A DNA stretch of 64,000 bases from Fibrobacter sp. (GTDB lineage Bacteria; Fibrobacterota; Fibrobacteria; Fibrobacterales; Fibrobacteraceae), in contig JAKSIJ010000011.1 in NCBI GenBank assembly GCA_024398875.1, forward strand, positions 24,044-88,043. The letters are read 5' to 3'. The translations under genes and the position numbers were made by a program. Each line of letters starts with the position of its first letter. Within the stretch, counting starts at the first letter, position 1. This document shows positions 49,728 through 58,162 of this stretch, piece by piece. The notes beneath the pieces are model-generated. The model worked only from the letters and a program-made list of their open reading frames with translations. It was not told the origin of the DNA and searched no databases.

Positions 49728-52094
49728 ATGAATTCCAGAGTCTTATGGACTATTCTTTTGTGTGTCGCCTTTGCCTTTGCTGCGACGCCTACGCCTATTG
49801 TAGGCGTGGTTCTGGAATCTGAATCCGACTTGCCTTTGGACAATGTGGAAATCACCTACCGTTCCGGCAAATCGCTGGGGCAGACTTCTTCGGAAGGTCG
49901 CTTTGAACTTACGGTGGATTCTCGCAATGCGGTTCTCGTTTTCAAAAAGACGGGCTATGACAGCGTGTTTGTGGAACTGCAGGATTTTGCGGACCTGCTG
50001 GATATGGTGGTGACGCTTTCCTCCAATCTTCGGAACTTGGGTTCCAGCACCATCGTTGGTGGTGGCGAGCCAGAGAAGTGGGAGCCGGAGCGCACTGTCG
50101 CGGTTGAAAAACTGGAAGATGCCGCGGGCATGCGGTTCGATTTGACGGAACACTTGAGCCAGATGCCGGGCATTTCGGGCCAGAAGGATTTCAGTAGTGC
50201 CCTCTATTACGAAGGTTCTCGCGCTGGGGACGTGGCTTACCATCTGGGGCGGCTCCGCATTCCCAACATGCGCCATCTGGATGTGGGCTTTCCGGGAAAT
50301 CTCTCGGTAGTGAATCCGCATATTCTGAGTGGCATTGAGGTTCACGATCATTACGGCACGGGCCCTATTGGGCAGGGTCTCGCCACCTCTATCCAGTACA
50401 TCCCCGAACAGACCAAGGGCGATTGGGGCTTGAAGGGTGCGGCTGGCCTTACGGTGCAAGAGGTTGTGCTGGATGCGCCCTTCTTCATCTGGGATAGCTT
50501 CCGCTTTGCCTTCCGCCGCTTGGACGATGAGATGCTGAAGAATTTGGGCGAGAAGTTCTTTACGGAATTTCGCAAGCGGGACGGCGACTGTGAGGATGAT
50601 TGCCGGGTGGCCTCTTCCGACCCCTTTGAACTTTCCGCTTACGATATCTACGCCCAGTTGAATGGCTCTGATTCCATGGGTAACACCTGGGCCTTGCGCA
50701 CCTTGTACAGTTCCGATGAATATACCATCAAGCAGGACACGTCTACGGCTTATGACAAGGTGAAACCCATCCACATTATTGAAGGCGAGCAGACCTATTT
50801 GGTGGTGGGTGCGGAATATGCAAGCAAGTTCGGCACTAGCGCTCATGCAGGTTTTGTGCGGGAGCATCTGGGCGATACTCTGCGCGATACGACGGGTTTC
50901 CGCCAAACTGCAAATACAAAGTCGGGAGCCTCCTTCATCGATGCATACGATTACACTCATTCCACGATTTCTGGCGGATTGGACAAGAACTTCAAGGGGA
51001 ACATCTTGGGCTCCAATTTGAGTGGCGCATTGCTCTACGAACATCACATCGTGGAGCGGGAATTCCCTGAAGGCGGTGGCGCAATTTCGGACGATTATTC
51101 CACTGGTGTGCTTTCGGGTACGGGCCGTTTTGACTGGAAGCAGGATTACTCGGAGGCCATTCTCTCGTTAGGTGGTGTGGCGGATGCTATGGATCATGAA
51201 GCGGCGCCTACAGCCTCTCTGGATGGGGAGTTGAATCTTTCCCAGAACGATTCTGCATACTGGCGCCTGTTTGGTAGTGCTGCCTATCGTAGCGACTGGA
51301 AGCCTCTTTATGATGATGGGGATTTGACAGGCCGCCTGGAAACGGGAACGTCTGCAAAACTTGGCCTAGGCTACCGCTCCAAATATCTGGATGCACAAGC
51401 TAGTGGTTTTGGACGATTCTACGAAGATCCTCTGCTACCCATGCCGAAGGCCTACGCCCAGTACAAGGATTTGACGGACATCGATTACGCCTGGGTTTTG
51501 GGAACTGGGGCAAAGGTGGAATGGAAAACATCGCACCACTTCTCCATGTCCAGTAATGTGAGCAGCGTGTATGGTGAATATGAGTTGACGGGGGAGGGCT
51601 CGCTTCCTTGGGAGGCCAATTCCCGTTTGGACATGATTTCACACTTCCGCTATTACCCGCGGAAGGATTCCATGGTCTCCGTGATTCTGACGCACCACGC
51701 CGCATGGCACAGACCTCTGTATTATTACCAGATAATGGGATCCACGGCAACGGCCGATGAAAACGGCAAGGTGATCCGCAAGAATGGAACCCGTCGCCTG
51801 CGGGACCTGAACGAGTTTACGGATTTGTACCGCACCGATGTCCGCGTGAATCTGGATTTGCACGGCAAGAAGTATTTCAAGAATGCCCGCTTCTACTTGG
51901 AACTGGATAATATCTTTGCAAAGTTGGATGTGGATGCGCTCCGCTTCCTTGGCTCCGAAAACGCCCGCGAACGCTCCTGGGTAACGCAGGATAATGATGC
52001 CAATTCCACCAACGGATACGACCTGGTCCCCTTCATTGCCAAAGGCATGGGGCTGTACCTGCAATTCGGTGTAGAAGTGCAACTAGGAATATGA
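49728..52094 (+). CDS. TonB-dependent receptor-like outer-membrane protein
   Basis: This 788-residue protein has a signal peptide (LWTILLCVAFAFAA), then a carboxypeptidase-regulatory-like domain at about 22-100 (PIVGVVLESESDLPLDNVEI, then TSSEGRFELTVDSRN). A plug-like region follows (FDLTEHLSQMPGISGQKDFS; IPNMRHLDVGFPGNLSVVNP), and the remaining 550 residues are barrel-like strands. No TonB box was identified. SusC-like receptors have similar plans. It probably imports a nutrient across the outer membrane. Stand-alone. Confidence 0.8.
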   Translation: MNSRVLWTILLCVAFAFAATPTPIVGVVLESESDLPLDNVEITYRSGKSLGQTSSEGRFELTVDSRNAVLVFKKTGYDSVFVELQDFADLLDMVVTLSSNLRNLGSSTIVGGGEPEKWEPERTVAVEKLEDAAGMRFDLTEHLSQMPGISGQKDFSSALYYEGSRAGDVAYHLGRLRIPNMRHLDVGFPGNLSVVNPHILSGIEVHDHYGTGPIGQGLATSIQYIPEQTKGDWGLKGAAGLTVQEVVLDAPFFIWDSFRFAFRRLDDEMLKNLGEKFFTEFRKRDGDCEDDCRVASSDPFELSAYDIYAQLNGSDSMGNTWALRTLYSSDEYTIKQDTSTAYDKVKPIHIIEGEQTYLVVGAEYASKFGTSAHAGFVREHLGDTLRDTTGFRQTANTKSGASFIDAYDYTHSTISGGLDKNFKGNILGSNLSGALLYEHHIVEREFPEGGGAISDDYSTGVLSGTGRFDWKQDYSEAILSLGGVADAMDHEAAPTASLDGELNLSQNDSAYWRLFGSAAYRSDWKPLYDDGDLTGRLETGTSAKLGLGYRSKYLDAQASGFGRFYEDPLLPMPKAYAQYKDLTDIDYAWVLGTGAKVEWKTSHHFSMSSNVSSVYGEYELTGEGSLPWEANSRLDMISHFRYYPRKDSMVSVILTHHAAWHRPLYYYQIMGSTATADENGKVIRKNGTRRLRDLNEFTDLYRTDVRVNLDLHGKKYFKNARFYLELDNIFAKLDVDALRFLGSENARERSWVTQDNDANSTNGYDLVPFIAKGMGLYLQFGVEVQLGI

Positions 52095-52198
52095 TAAGAA
52101 ATTATGAGATATGAATTATAAATTATGAGATGTATCTGGCGAAATACATTGCTCGAAGTATAATTTTGCATTGTGAATTTTGAATTTTGAATTGTAGA
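52095..52198. repeat. AT-rich mosaic repeat upstream of the dipeptidase gene
   Basis: Iterated AAATTATGAGATATGAATTATA-type words (52098-52128) and TTTTGCATTGTGAATTTTGAA, with a GTATCTGGCGAAATAC hairpin at 52132-52147. The ATG of the next gene lies at the edge. Confidence 0.65.
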
Positions 52199-52918
52199 AT
52201 GCGGATTAGTTTATTTGTAATCTTTGCGACGGCGATGGTTTTTTCTCAGGGGACAGATGAGGCTTTTGTTCCGCTGAAGCCTGAAAAGCCTTTACGTTAT
52301 TGCACCGCTGCTAGGGATTGGATTGAGTATGCTTCAGAGGATTCTAATCTTGTGGAAATTACACATATGGATGGGATTCGCATGGACTTGCGGTATGCCA
52401 CCTTCAATAATGTGACGGGGCATGACCTCTACTGCGGAATCCAACGGGCATTTATCCATCGGGATGCGCTTCCGAAGTTGAAGAAAACGCTCAAGATTAT
52501 GGAGAAGGAAATGCCTGGCTCGGAGCTGGTGGTTTTTGATGCTGCTCGCCCCATGTATGCCCAGGCGGCACTGAAGGCGACGGTGGCCGGGACTCCCTAC
52601 ACGAATTTTGTCTCCTCCGGAAAAACGGGAGGGCTCCACAATTACGGCTTGGCGCTGGATTTAAGCATCACGGATAGCACCGGCGCATTGCTGGACATGG
52701 GGACGGATTTTGATTCCTTTGAGAAGTGCGCGGGTGCGGATGGGGAAGCGGCTGCCCTTATGTGCGAACGCTTGACGCAACAGCAGGTGGATAACCGCAA
52801 TAAGCTGCGGGCCATCATGAAAAAAGCGGGATGGGTCCCGCTGGGTAGCGAGTGGTGGCATTTCAATGCCTACACTCGGGCTTATACTAAGGAACACTAC
52901 CCGCTGTTCCCTCTGTAG
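52199..52918 (+). CDS. D-alanyl-D-alanine dipeptidase, VanX/DdpX type (peptidase M15)
   Basis: I start at the ATG at 52199 (MRISLFVIFATAMVFSQG), which begins a signal peptide. The 239-residue product carries FDAARPMYAQ, GLHNYGLALDLSI (zinc His and Asp, about 150-162) and EWWHFNAY (catalytic Glu and zinc His), the M15 pattern. It would cut D-Ala-D-Ala dipeptide in the periplasm for recycling. The start lies in repeat DNA. Confidence 0.9.
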   Translation: MRISLFVIFATAMVFSQGTDEAFVPLKPEKPLRYCTAARDWIEYASEDSNLVEITHMDGIRMDLRYATFNNVTGHDLYCGIQRAFIHRDALPKLKKTLKIMEKEMPGSELVVFDAARPMYAQAALKATVAGTPYTNFVSSGKTGGLHNYGLALDLSITDSTGALLDMGTDFDSFEKCAGADGEAAALMCERLTQQQVDNRNKLRAIMKKAGWVPLGSEWWHFNAYTRAYTKEHYPLFPL

Positions 52919-52920
52919 TT

Positions 52921-53535
52921 TTATTTCAACAGTCCGGAATGAAGCAGCGCGCGGATGGCGTTTCCGCGGTGGCTGATTTTCTTCTTCTCTTCCAGTTCCA
53001 TCTGGGCGAAAGTGCGGGTTTCTCCATCGGGAACAAAAAGCGGGTCGTAGCCAAAGCCCATGTCGCCTACGGGCTCATGATTGATGGCTCCGCGACATTC
53101 TCCCTCGAAGATTTTCGGGTCGGTAATTTCCTCGGGCGAAACTTCTTGATAGGAGAGGGCGCAGAAATAGCGGGCCCTTCTATCGGTGACGCCCTGGAGA
53201 TTCTTCATCAGGAGGGTGTTGTTGTCTTCATCGGCGCCGTGCCTGCCAGAATAGCGGGCGCTGTAGATTCCCGGCTCTCCATTGAGGGCGAAAACCTCCA
53301 GCCCGGAGTCGTCAGCGAGGACGGTGGCGGTAATGCCTTTCTTCTGGAGCCACTTGGCTACGGTGCTGGATTTGATGATGGCGTTTTCTGCAAAAGTACT
53401 GCCATCTTCAATGATTTCCTCATCGAAGGCGATGTCCTTGAGGGTCTTGAACTCGTATTTTTCAGTGCCAAGAATGTGTGCAAAATCTCGGATTTTGCCT
53501 GCACTTCCTGTGGCGATAATAAAGAGGTGTTTCAT
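52921..53535 (-). CDS. rdgB: XTP/dITP diphosphatase
   Basis: This 204-residue house-cleaning enzyme hydrolyses deaminated purine nucleoside triphosphates. It has IIATGSAGKIRDF, VLADDSGLEVFALNG, GIYSARYSGRHG and MGFGYDPLF, all diagnostic of RdgB/HAM1. Convergent with the dipeptidase, 2 bases apart. A CAGGAAG site precedes the start. Confidence 0.96.
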   Translation of the reverse strand: MKHLFIIATGSAGKIRDFAHILGTEKYEFKTLKDIAFDEEIIEDGSTFAENAIIKSSTVAKWLQKKGITATVLADDSGLEVFALNGEPGIYSARYSGRHGADEDNNTLLMKNLQGVTDRRARYFCALSYQEVSPEEITDPKIFEGECRGAINHEPVGDMGFGYDPLFVPDGETRTFAQMELEEKKKISHRGNAIRALLHSGLLK

Positions 53536-53560
53536 CTGCTTCCTGATTCATGACTCAAAT

Positions 53561-54403
53561 TTAGAAATAATAATTCAACAATATTTTACTTTGCTCAATG
53601 TCTAAAATAGATGGAACCTTTGGGACATCAACAATTCCGTTGTAGATACCCCCTTGTTTTAAGAGAATCCCGTTGACATCAAATATTTTGTAAGAAGTCC
53701 CGTCCTTGACTCCGTTGACAAAAAGCTTTTTACGACTAATCCATGATATATGAATTCTGTTTTTGACTGAAACCCTATTAATGGATGTCGGCTTTTCTTC
53801 AGGGAGTAGTGTCCACCAGTTATCAATCATTGCGGTTCCACCATCAATTGGCTCGCTGCAGCAGTTAAAGCTGTCACAAAAGTCTTTTCGATAATAGCTG
53901 CCGATATTGGGAAAATCGATATCTGCATTCATTGCCATGACGCTGTCATCTGCATCTTTCCAATTGCATTTGCCTCCTAACATTTCAAATATTATTTTGT
54001 TAATCAAGATGGACGCACTGTCTTTGGAAATGTTGATGACTCCCCAATCCTGTAAATTCATAAATTCTTTTTTTAAAATGTCCTTTAGTTTTGTTTCCGT
54101 TGAGGGTAGAGTTATAGATGGATAAATTGAAAAAATGGTTATTGTGCTTCTATGCAGAGTTCTTATGAAAACCGCAAACGTAGTGTCCAATGTTGAATAA
54201 TAGGCGATTCCTGAGAAGCCGACTGTGGTGTCAAATATGCAATTTACAAAAGGATTGGAACAGGCTCTTCCCTTTTGAAAAGGAAGATATTCGTAATCAA
54301 GTTCTAATTCAGTTCCTATTCGGAGAGGTGATGTAGGATTTTCAAATTCAATTGCAAATAAGAATGTCGAAAAAAATACGGCAAAAAAATAAAAAAATCT
54401 CAT
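53561..54403 (-). CDS. Secreted protein with possible type IX-type C-terminal domain
   Basis: This 280-residue protein has a signal peptide (FYFFAVFFSTFLFAIEF) and AT-rich coding. A Cys-rich middle (ACSNPFVNC; FCDSFNCCSEP) suggests disulphides. The last 60 residues (KKLFVNGVKDGTSYKIFDVN, then GILLKQGGIYNGIVDVP) have the strand pattern of type IX secretion sorting domains, which deliver cargo through the outer membrane. The middle part is not recognised. It follows the peptidase gene by 6 bases and is likely co-transcribed. Confidence 0.72.
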   Translation of the reverse strand: MRFFYFFAVFFSTFLFAIEFENPTSPLRIGTELELDYEYLPFQKGRACSNPFVNCIFDTTVGFSGIAYYSTLDTTFAVFIRTLHRSTITIFSIYPSITLPSTETKLKDILKKEFMNLQDWGVINISKDSASILINKIIFEMLGGKCNWKDADDSVMAMNADIDFPNIGSYYRKDFCDSFNCCSEPIDGGTAMIDNWWTLLPEEKPTSINRVSVKNRIHISWISRKKLFVNGVKDGTSYKIFDVNGILLKQGGIYNGIVDVPKVPSILDIEQSKILLNYYF

Positions 54404-54409
54404 AAAAGC

Positions 54410-57400
54410 CTATTTAAACGAAATCTCTAGTGTGGATTGGATGGGGTTGAAATCTACTCGGTAAACGTCTGTATTTTGGTGAACGGTTACCTTGTTCCCT
54501 AGGAAGCGACCATAAAGAGTTTTTATGGTTTGCCCTAAAACCAAATGTGCGTTGAGGGCATGGATTGTCCCGGCCCATTCTCCTTCAACATACATTGGTT
54601 GCTTGCCATACTGAATTAACTTAAATCCCTTTGCGACAAGAGATTTATTGTCATTTGTTAGGGTAGTCCTCCAAATAAAATTACCTTCGGCATGAATAAT
54701 AGTTTCTTTTCCTGGTTCCAGAAACTCTAATTGACTTCCTGGTTCTAATTGAATGTCTCCAACATAAATAATTCCAGGATTAACTTTTAGCTTTCCTCCT
54801 CTCATAACTCGGATTCTTCGAAAGCGGTCTCCATCATTCAATGTGACTTGATTCCCGTCGTTGACGACTAACACGGCTGTTCCCAATAGGGAATCGATAT
54901 GATGACTACTTCCATCGCTAACTTTATATGGCCAATCCGTGTAATTATAATACAAGATGGATCCATAAAGAACAGCTTGCTCCTGCAAATCTGTTGAAGA
55001 CAAATTAAGAGGAAGAGAATAATGGGTTATATTTCCTTCAACGGTTGCTCTATTACGTAAGCTGACTCCGCCCTTGCTAGATATGGCTCCAATTTTAGCA
55101 TCTACGCCAATGCCGATGGAATAATGAAGTCTTCCTGATTCTGTGGCGACTAGGCAAAAACGTTCCCCATCATGACATGCTGCGCGATCGTTTATGTCAA
55201 TGCCATCAATAGCATAGATGGTTATGTTTTCTGGAAGATCCCATTCTGTTAAGGGAATGGAGTCTTCAACAGGAATTAAATCATCGGATGCATCATAAGG
55301 GTCTGTTTCTCCAATATCAACGATACCATTGTGGTTTAAGTCCTCATCGCCATCCCAAGCTACTGTTCCCTCATTGTTGTTATGGTCAGAATCAACATCA
55401 AGTTCGGCTCGTATTGAATCATTGTCAATATCGGCATAAACCTCTTTTCTGTTATACCACCAAGGAATACTCTGTGTTGAATCGTTTATACTAACGCTAC
55501 CTATGCTTATTTGTCCCAAATAATAACCTTCTACAGAGTATTTTTCTCTTAGTGTGTAAGACATAATTTCAGTTTTGTCATCAATCCCGTCGTTATCGGA
55601 ATCTTTTTTATTAGGGTCGGTTTTAAATCTCATAATTTCATCAAAATCAATAACGCCATCCCCATCATTATCTTGATAAATCAAAGCATTTGAATGTCTC
55701 GCAGTATTGTTTATGAAAGGAGGGGCAAAGTAGTACACGCAATTAGCAATCGAATCGTTTAGACTCCACCACGCCGCCTTGCCATCGTTTCCAACGTTTA
55801 AAAAGTGCAGTTTTTTGTTATTTACGTCATGGAAGTCGTAACCATCAACAACCATTGCGTGCCCTCCATTTGAAACGAGAAGTGGTCGCTTAGCGTCAAT
55901 GAAATTTTTTACTAAACTATCCGTTAATACAGAAGACATAGAAGGGACGCTATTTATACGAATATCAATCTCGTCAGAACTAATATTTAATGCCCATGCA
56001 AGCGTTGCTAATGTTTCATAACGTTGGCCGCCTCCATCACTATTAAGCGAAAATGGAGCTAAAATACTGTCTTTCTCATTACGGTTGTAATACGTTCTCC
56101 CTAACTTAAAATTTTCAAATTTCATTGTTTTGCCATGAAATTTAATTTCATCCTGCGTTAGGTTTCCTCCGTAGTACGCATTAATCATCTGAATTGCAAC
56201 AACCCAGCATCTCCATTCCTCTTCCTCGGAAAGCGTGTCGCTTTCATTTGGGTGATCCCATCCTTTTTCAAGGATTCGTTCACCCCAGTTTAGCACAAGC
56301 ATTCTTGTATCTTTTTGTGGTTTATAGGCAAGCACATGAAGGATGTGAGTTGAATCAATTTCTGCATCAATCTTACTTATAGAATTGATGACTGATCGTA
56401 AGGCGCTTCCGTCGGTTGGAATGCCACTGCTTGCATTTTGAACGCCCCAAAAATAATGTTCTCCTTCCAAAACCAAATCAATATGAGTTTGATTTGTTAT
56501 TTGTTGGTAAATGATGGAATCATTGTCGTCTATTACGGTTAAAAGATATTGCCTGCCGCCCTCTACGGGATGCCAGGCAAAATGGTAAGTATGGTCGTTG
56601 CCATAAGAAATTAAATTTCTGTTGTAGGGCTCAGGAGAAGGAAGTTCGTTCTCGTATCCTAGATCGTAATAATGGTGCGCAACCCACTTTTCTTTTGTCA
56701 TGGTAAAAAATATACCGCTATTGCTTTCTATATAAAGGCCTCCTGTTGAAATTTCTCCAATGTCATACGGAACATACGGAATAGTTTCAATGTTTTTTTT
56801 TCTCCACACGAGGCTAAAATTTTCATATTTCTCAAAATCTATGGTATCGTTGGCTTGTATATGATCATCTGACGGACACATTTGAATGTTGTTGGTATTG
56901 CATATCCTAATTTTTTGACCTGTCAACAGAGTCGTGTCTGGTAGGGCAATGCTGTCGACTACAGACCACTTTAGATAAAATCCTTTTAATGATATATCCA
57001 GTGGCCCGTTATTTTCCATTTCAACCCATGCCGGTCGTTTTCCAAAAGATTCTGGCTGGATTCCTGTAAATCGAATTTTGGGTATTTCGTCTCCAATGGG
57101 AGTATTTCCGGCAATGTATATGTTATTGGCATAAATAGAGATGTTTGGAGAATATGCGAAACTTTGGGTACTTGAATAACTGAAGTGCTTGTGTTTTTGA
57201 ACGTCCTTATTGTCTTGATACCGCAGTCCTAAACTGATTCCGCTGGAATTTGGATATATTCCGGGAATAACTTGTGGAATATCAATGTTCACCGCAAGGA
57301 AATGATTTATGGTGTCAGTGGAAACAGATGCGTTGGGAAGGTAATAAGGGGATAAAACCAAAAGACGATTTTCATCAAGGCTTAAAAAATAGCGTAGACG

Positions 57401-57571
57401 AACATTTTTCAAAGTGTCTTGCGAAGAATTTGTTAACCTCAACCGCAAGGTAATTTGGCTAGGATTGTTCGTTTGTTCATCAAGGGTTTCTACAAGAATG
57501 TTTGGTTGAGCCCAAACAAGAAATGAAAAAAAGGATACCACTACTGAGATTTGTCTAAACAGGGAATTCAT
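54410..57571 (-). CDS. Large secreted protein with C10-like cysteine peptidase domain and Tsp3 calcium repeats
   Basis: This 1053-residue protein has a signal peptide (VVVSFFSFLVWAQ). The N-terminal 40-160 is CBM3-like or Ig-like, then a lamin-tail-like unit (RPAWVEMENNGPLDISLKGF). Cys455 (RCWVVAIQMINAYYGG) and His571 (NGGHAMVVDGYDFHD) with Asn592 form the pattern of papain-like C10/streptopain peptidases. It then has Tsp3-type calcium repeats (DNDGDGVIDFDEIMRF; DSDNDGIDDKTEI) and beta-solenoid-like strands. Catalytic residues are present but unproven. It is markedly AT-rich and next to an IS200 remnant, suggesting transfer. Confidence 0.72.
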   Translation of the reverse strand: MNSLFRQISVVVSFFSFLVWAQPNILVETLDEQTNNPSQITLRLRLTNSSQDTLKNVRLRYFLSLDENRLLVLSPYYLPNASVSTDTINHFLAVNIDIPQVIPGIYPNSSGISLGLRYQDNKDVQKHKHFSYSSTQSFAYSPNISIYANNIYIAGNTPIGDEIPKIRFTGIQPESFGKRPAWVEMENNGPLDISLKGFYLKWSVVDSIALPDTTLLTGQKIRICNTNNIQMCPSDDHIQANDTIDFEKYENFSLVWRKKNIETIPYVPYDIGEISTGGLYIESNSGIFFTMTKEKWVAHHYYDLGYENELPSPEPYNRNLISYGNDHTYHFAWHPVEGGRQYLLTVIDDNDSIIYQQITNQTHIDLVLEGEHYFWGVQNASSGIPTDGSALRSVINSISKIDAEIDSTHILHVLAYKPQKDTRMLVLNWGERILEKGWDHPNESDTLSEEEEWRCWVVAIQMINAYYGGNLTQDEIKFHGKTMKFENFKLGRTYYNRNEKDSILAPFSLNSDGGGQRYETLATLAWALNISSDEIDIRINSVPSMSSVLTDSLVKNFIDAKRPLLVSNGGHAMVVDGYDFHDVNNKKLHFLNVGNDGKAAWWSLNDSIANCVYYFAPPFINNTARHSNALIYQDNDGDGVIDFDEIMRFKTDPNKKDSDNDGIDDKTEIMSYTLREKYSVEGYYLGQISIGSVSINDSTQSIPWWYNRKEVYADIDNDSIRAELDVDSDHNNNEGTVAWDGDEDLNHNGIVDIGETDPYDASDDLIPVEDSIPLTEWDLPENITIYAIDGIDINDRAACHDGERFCLVATESGRLHYSIGIGVDAKIGAISSKGGVSLRNRATVEGNITHYSLPLNLSSTDLQEQAVLYGSILYYNYTDWPYKVSDGSSHHIDSLLGTAVLVVNDGNQVTLNDGDRFRRIRVMRGGKLKVNPGIIYVGDIQLEPGSQLEFLEPGKETIIHAEGNFIWRTTLTNDNKSLVAKGFKLIQYGKQPMYVEGEWAGTIHALNAHLVLGQTIKTLYGRFLGNKVTVHQNTDVYRVDFNPIQSTLEISFK

Positions 57572-57637
57572 TTTAAACCTTTGCAGTTTTTTGGCCTTTC
57601 AAAAATATAAAAAAGAGACCCACCGGCTGATGGTTCT

Positions 57638-57967
57638 TCATATGCGGGCCCTGCCCTTGTACTTGACCTGCAACGCAGGAAACTTTTCATACAACATCAA
57701 ACTACTTTTCCCCTTTAAATGGCCGACGAATCCCGACACCCTCACTTTGGGCGGAATTTCAAGTAACATGTGTACATGGTCCGGACAAATTTCCGCCTCC
57801 ACGATATTGATTTCCTTCCACTCGCAAAGTGTCCGGAGTATATTCCCGATTTCGGCTTTTTTCTCGCCAAAAAACACCTTTCTTCTAAATTTTGGAGCAA
57901 ACACCACATGGTATTTGCGGTTCCTTGTTGTATGAACCAACATATTATGATTATTACTATTTTTCAT
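57638..57967 (-). pseudogene. Truncated IS200 Y1 transposase TnpA
   Basis: I start at the ATG at 57967 (MKNSNNHNMLVHTTRNRKYH). The 109 residues contain VVFAPKFRRKVFFGEKKAEI and the HUH motif CPDHVHMLLEIPP with HLKGKSSLMLYEK, but stop after KYKGRARI. Full TnpA is about 130-150 residues and needs a C-terminal helix with the catalytic Tyr, absent here. The frame runs out at a position where conserved WxRGYYV should be. Neighbour to the AT-rich peptidase gene. Confidence 0.85.
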
Positions 57968-58068
57968 TTTATGCTCTTGGTTATTTGTTATGCAGGATGC
58001 CAGTCCGCATTTCAAATTTAACCAAGAGTTTTGGCTTTCCTCAAGGACGTAACGCCAGAAGGCTCTTT

Positions 58069-58095
58069 AGAACTACCGGCCTAGCCGGTAGTTCT
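58069..58095. repeat. Perfect hairpin at the IS200 remnant end
   Basis: A 12-bp perfect inverted repeat, AGAACTACCGGC (58069-58080) and GCCGGTAGTTCT (58084-58095), with CTA loop. It is the probable subterminal hairpin recognised by TnpA. Confidence 0.85.
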
Positions 58096-58162
58096 CGGTT
58101 CATACAATAAAGCCCTGAAATCATATTGATCTGGGCTTATGTTATGCTATGAAAAATTCCCT

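Larger units (their letters stand above)
57606..58095 (-). mobile_element. IS200/IS605-type insertion sequence remnant
   Basis: This includes a truncated TnpA gene (57638-57967) and a hairpin upstream of it, AGAACTACCGGC/GCCGGTAGTTCT (58069-58095). A terminator-like imperfect hairpin, AGACCC/GGTTCT, lies at the distal end (57607-57632). Both are typical of single-strand transposing IS200 elements. The C-terminal third of the transposase is missing, so it is inactive. Confidence 0.8.
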
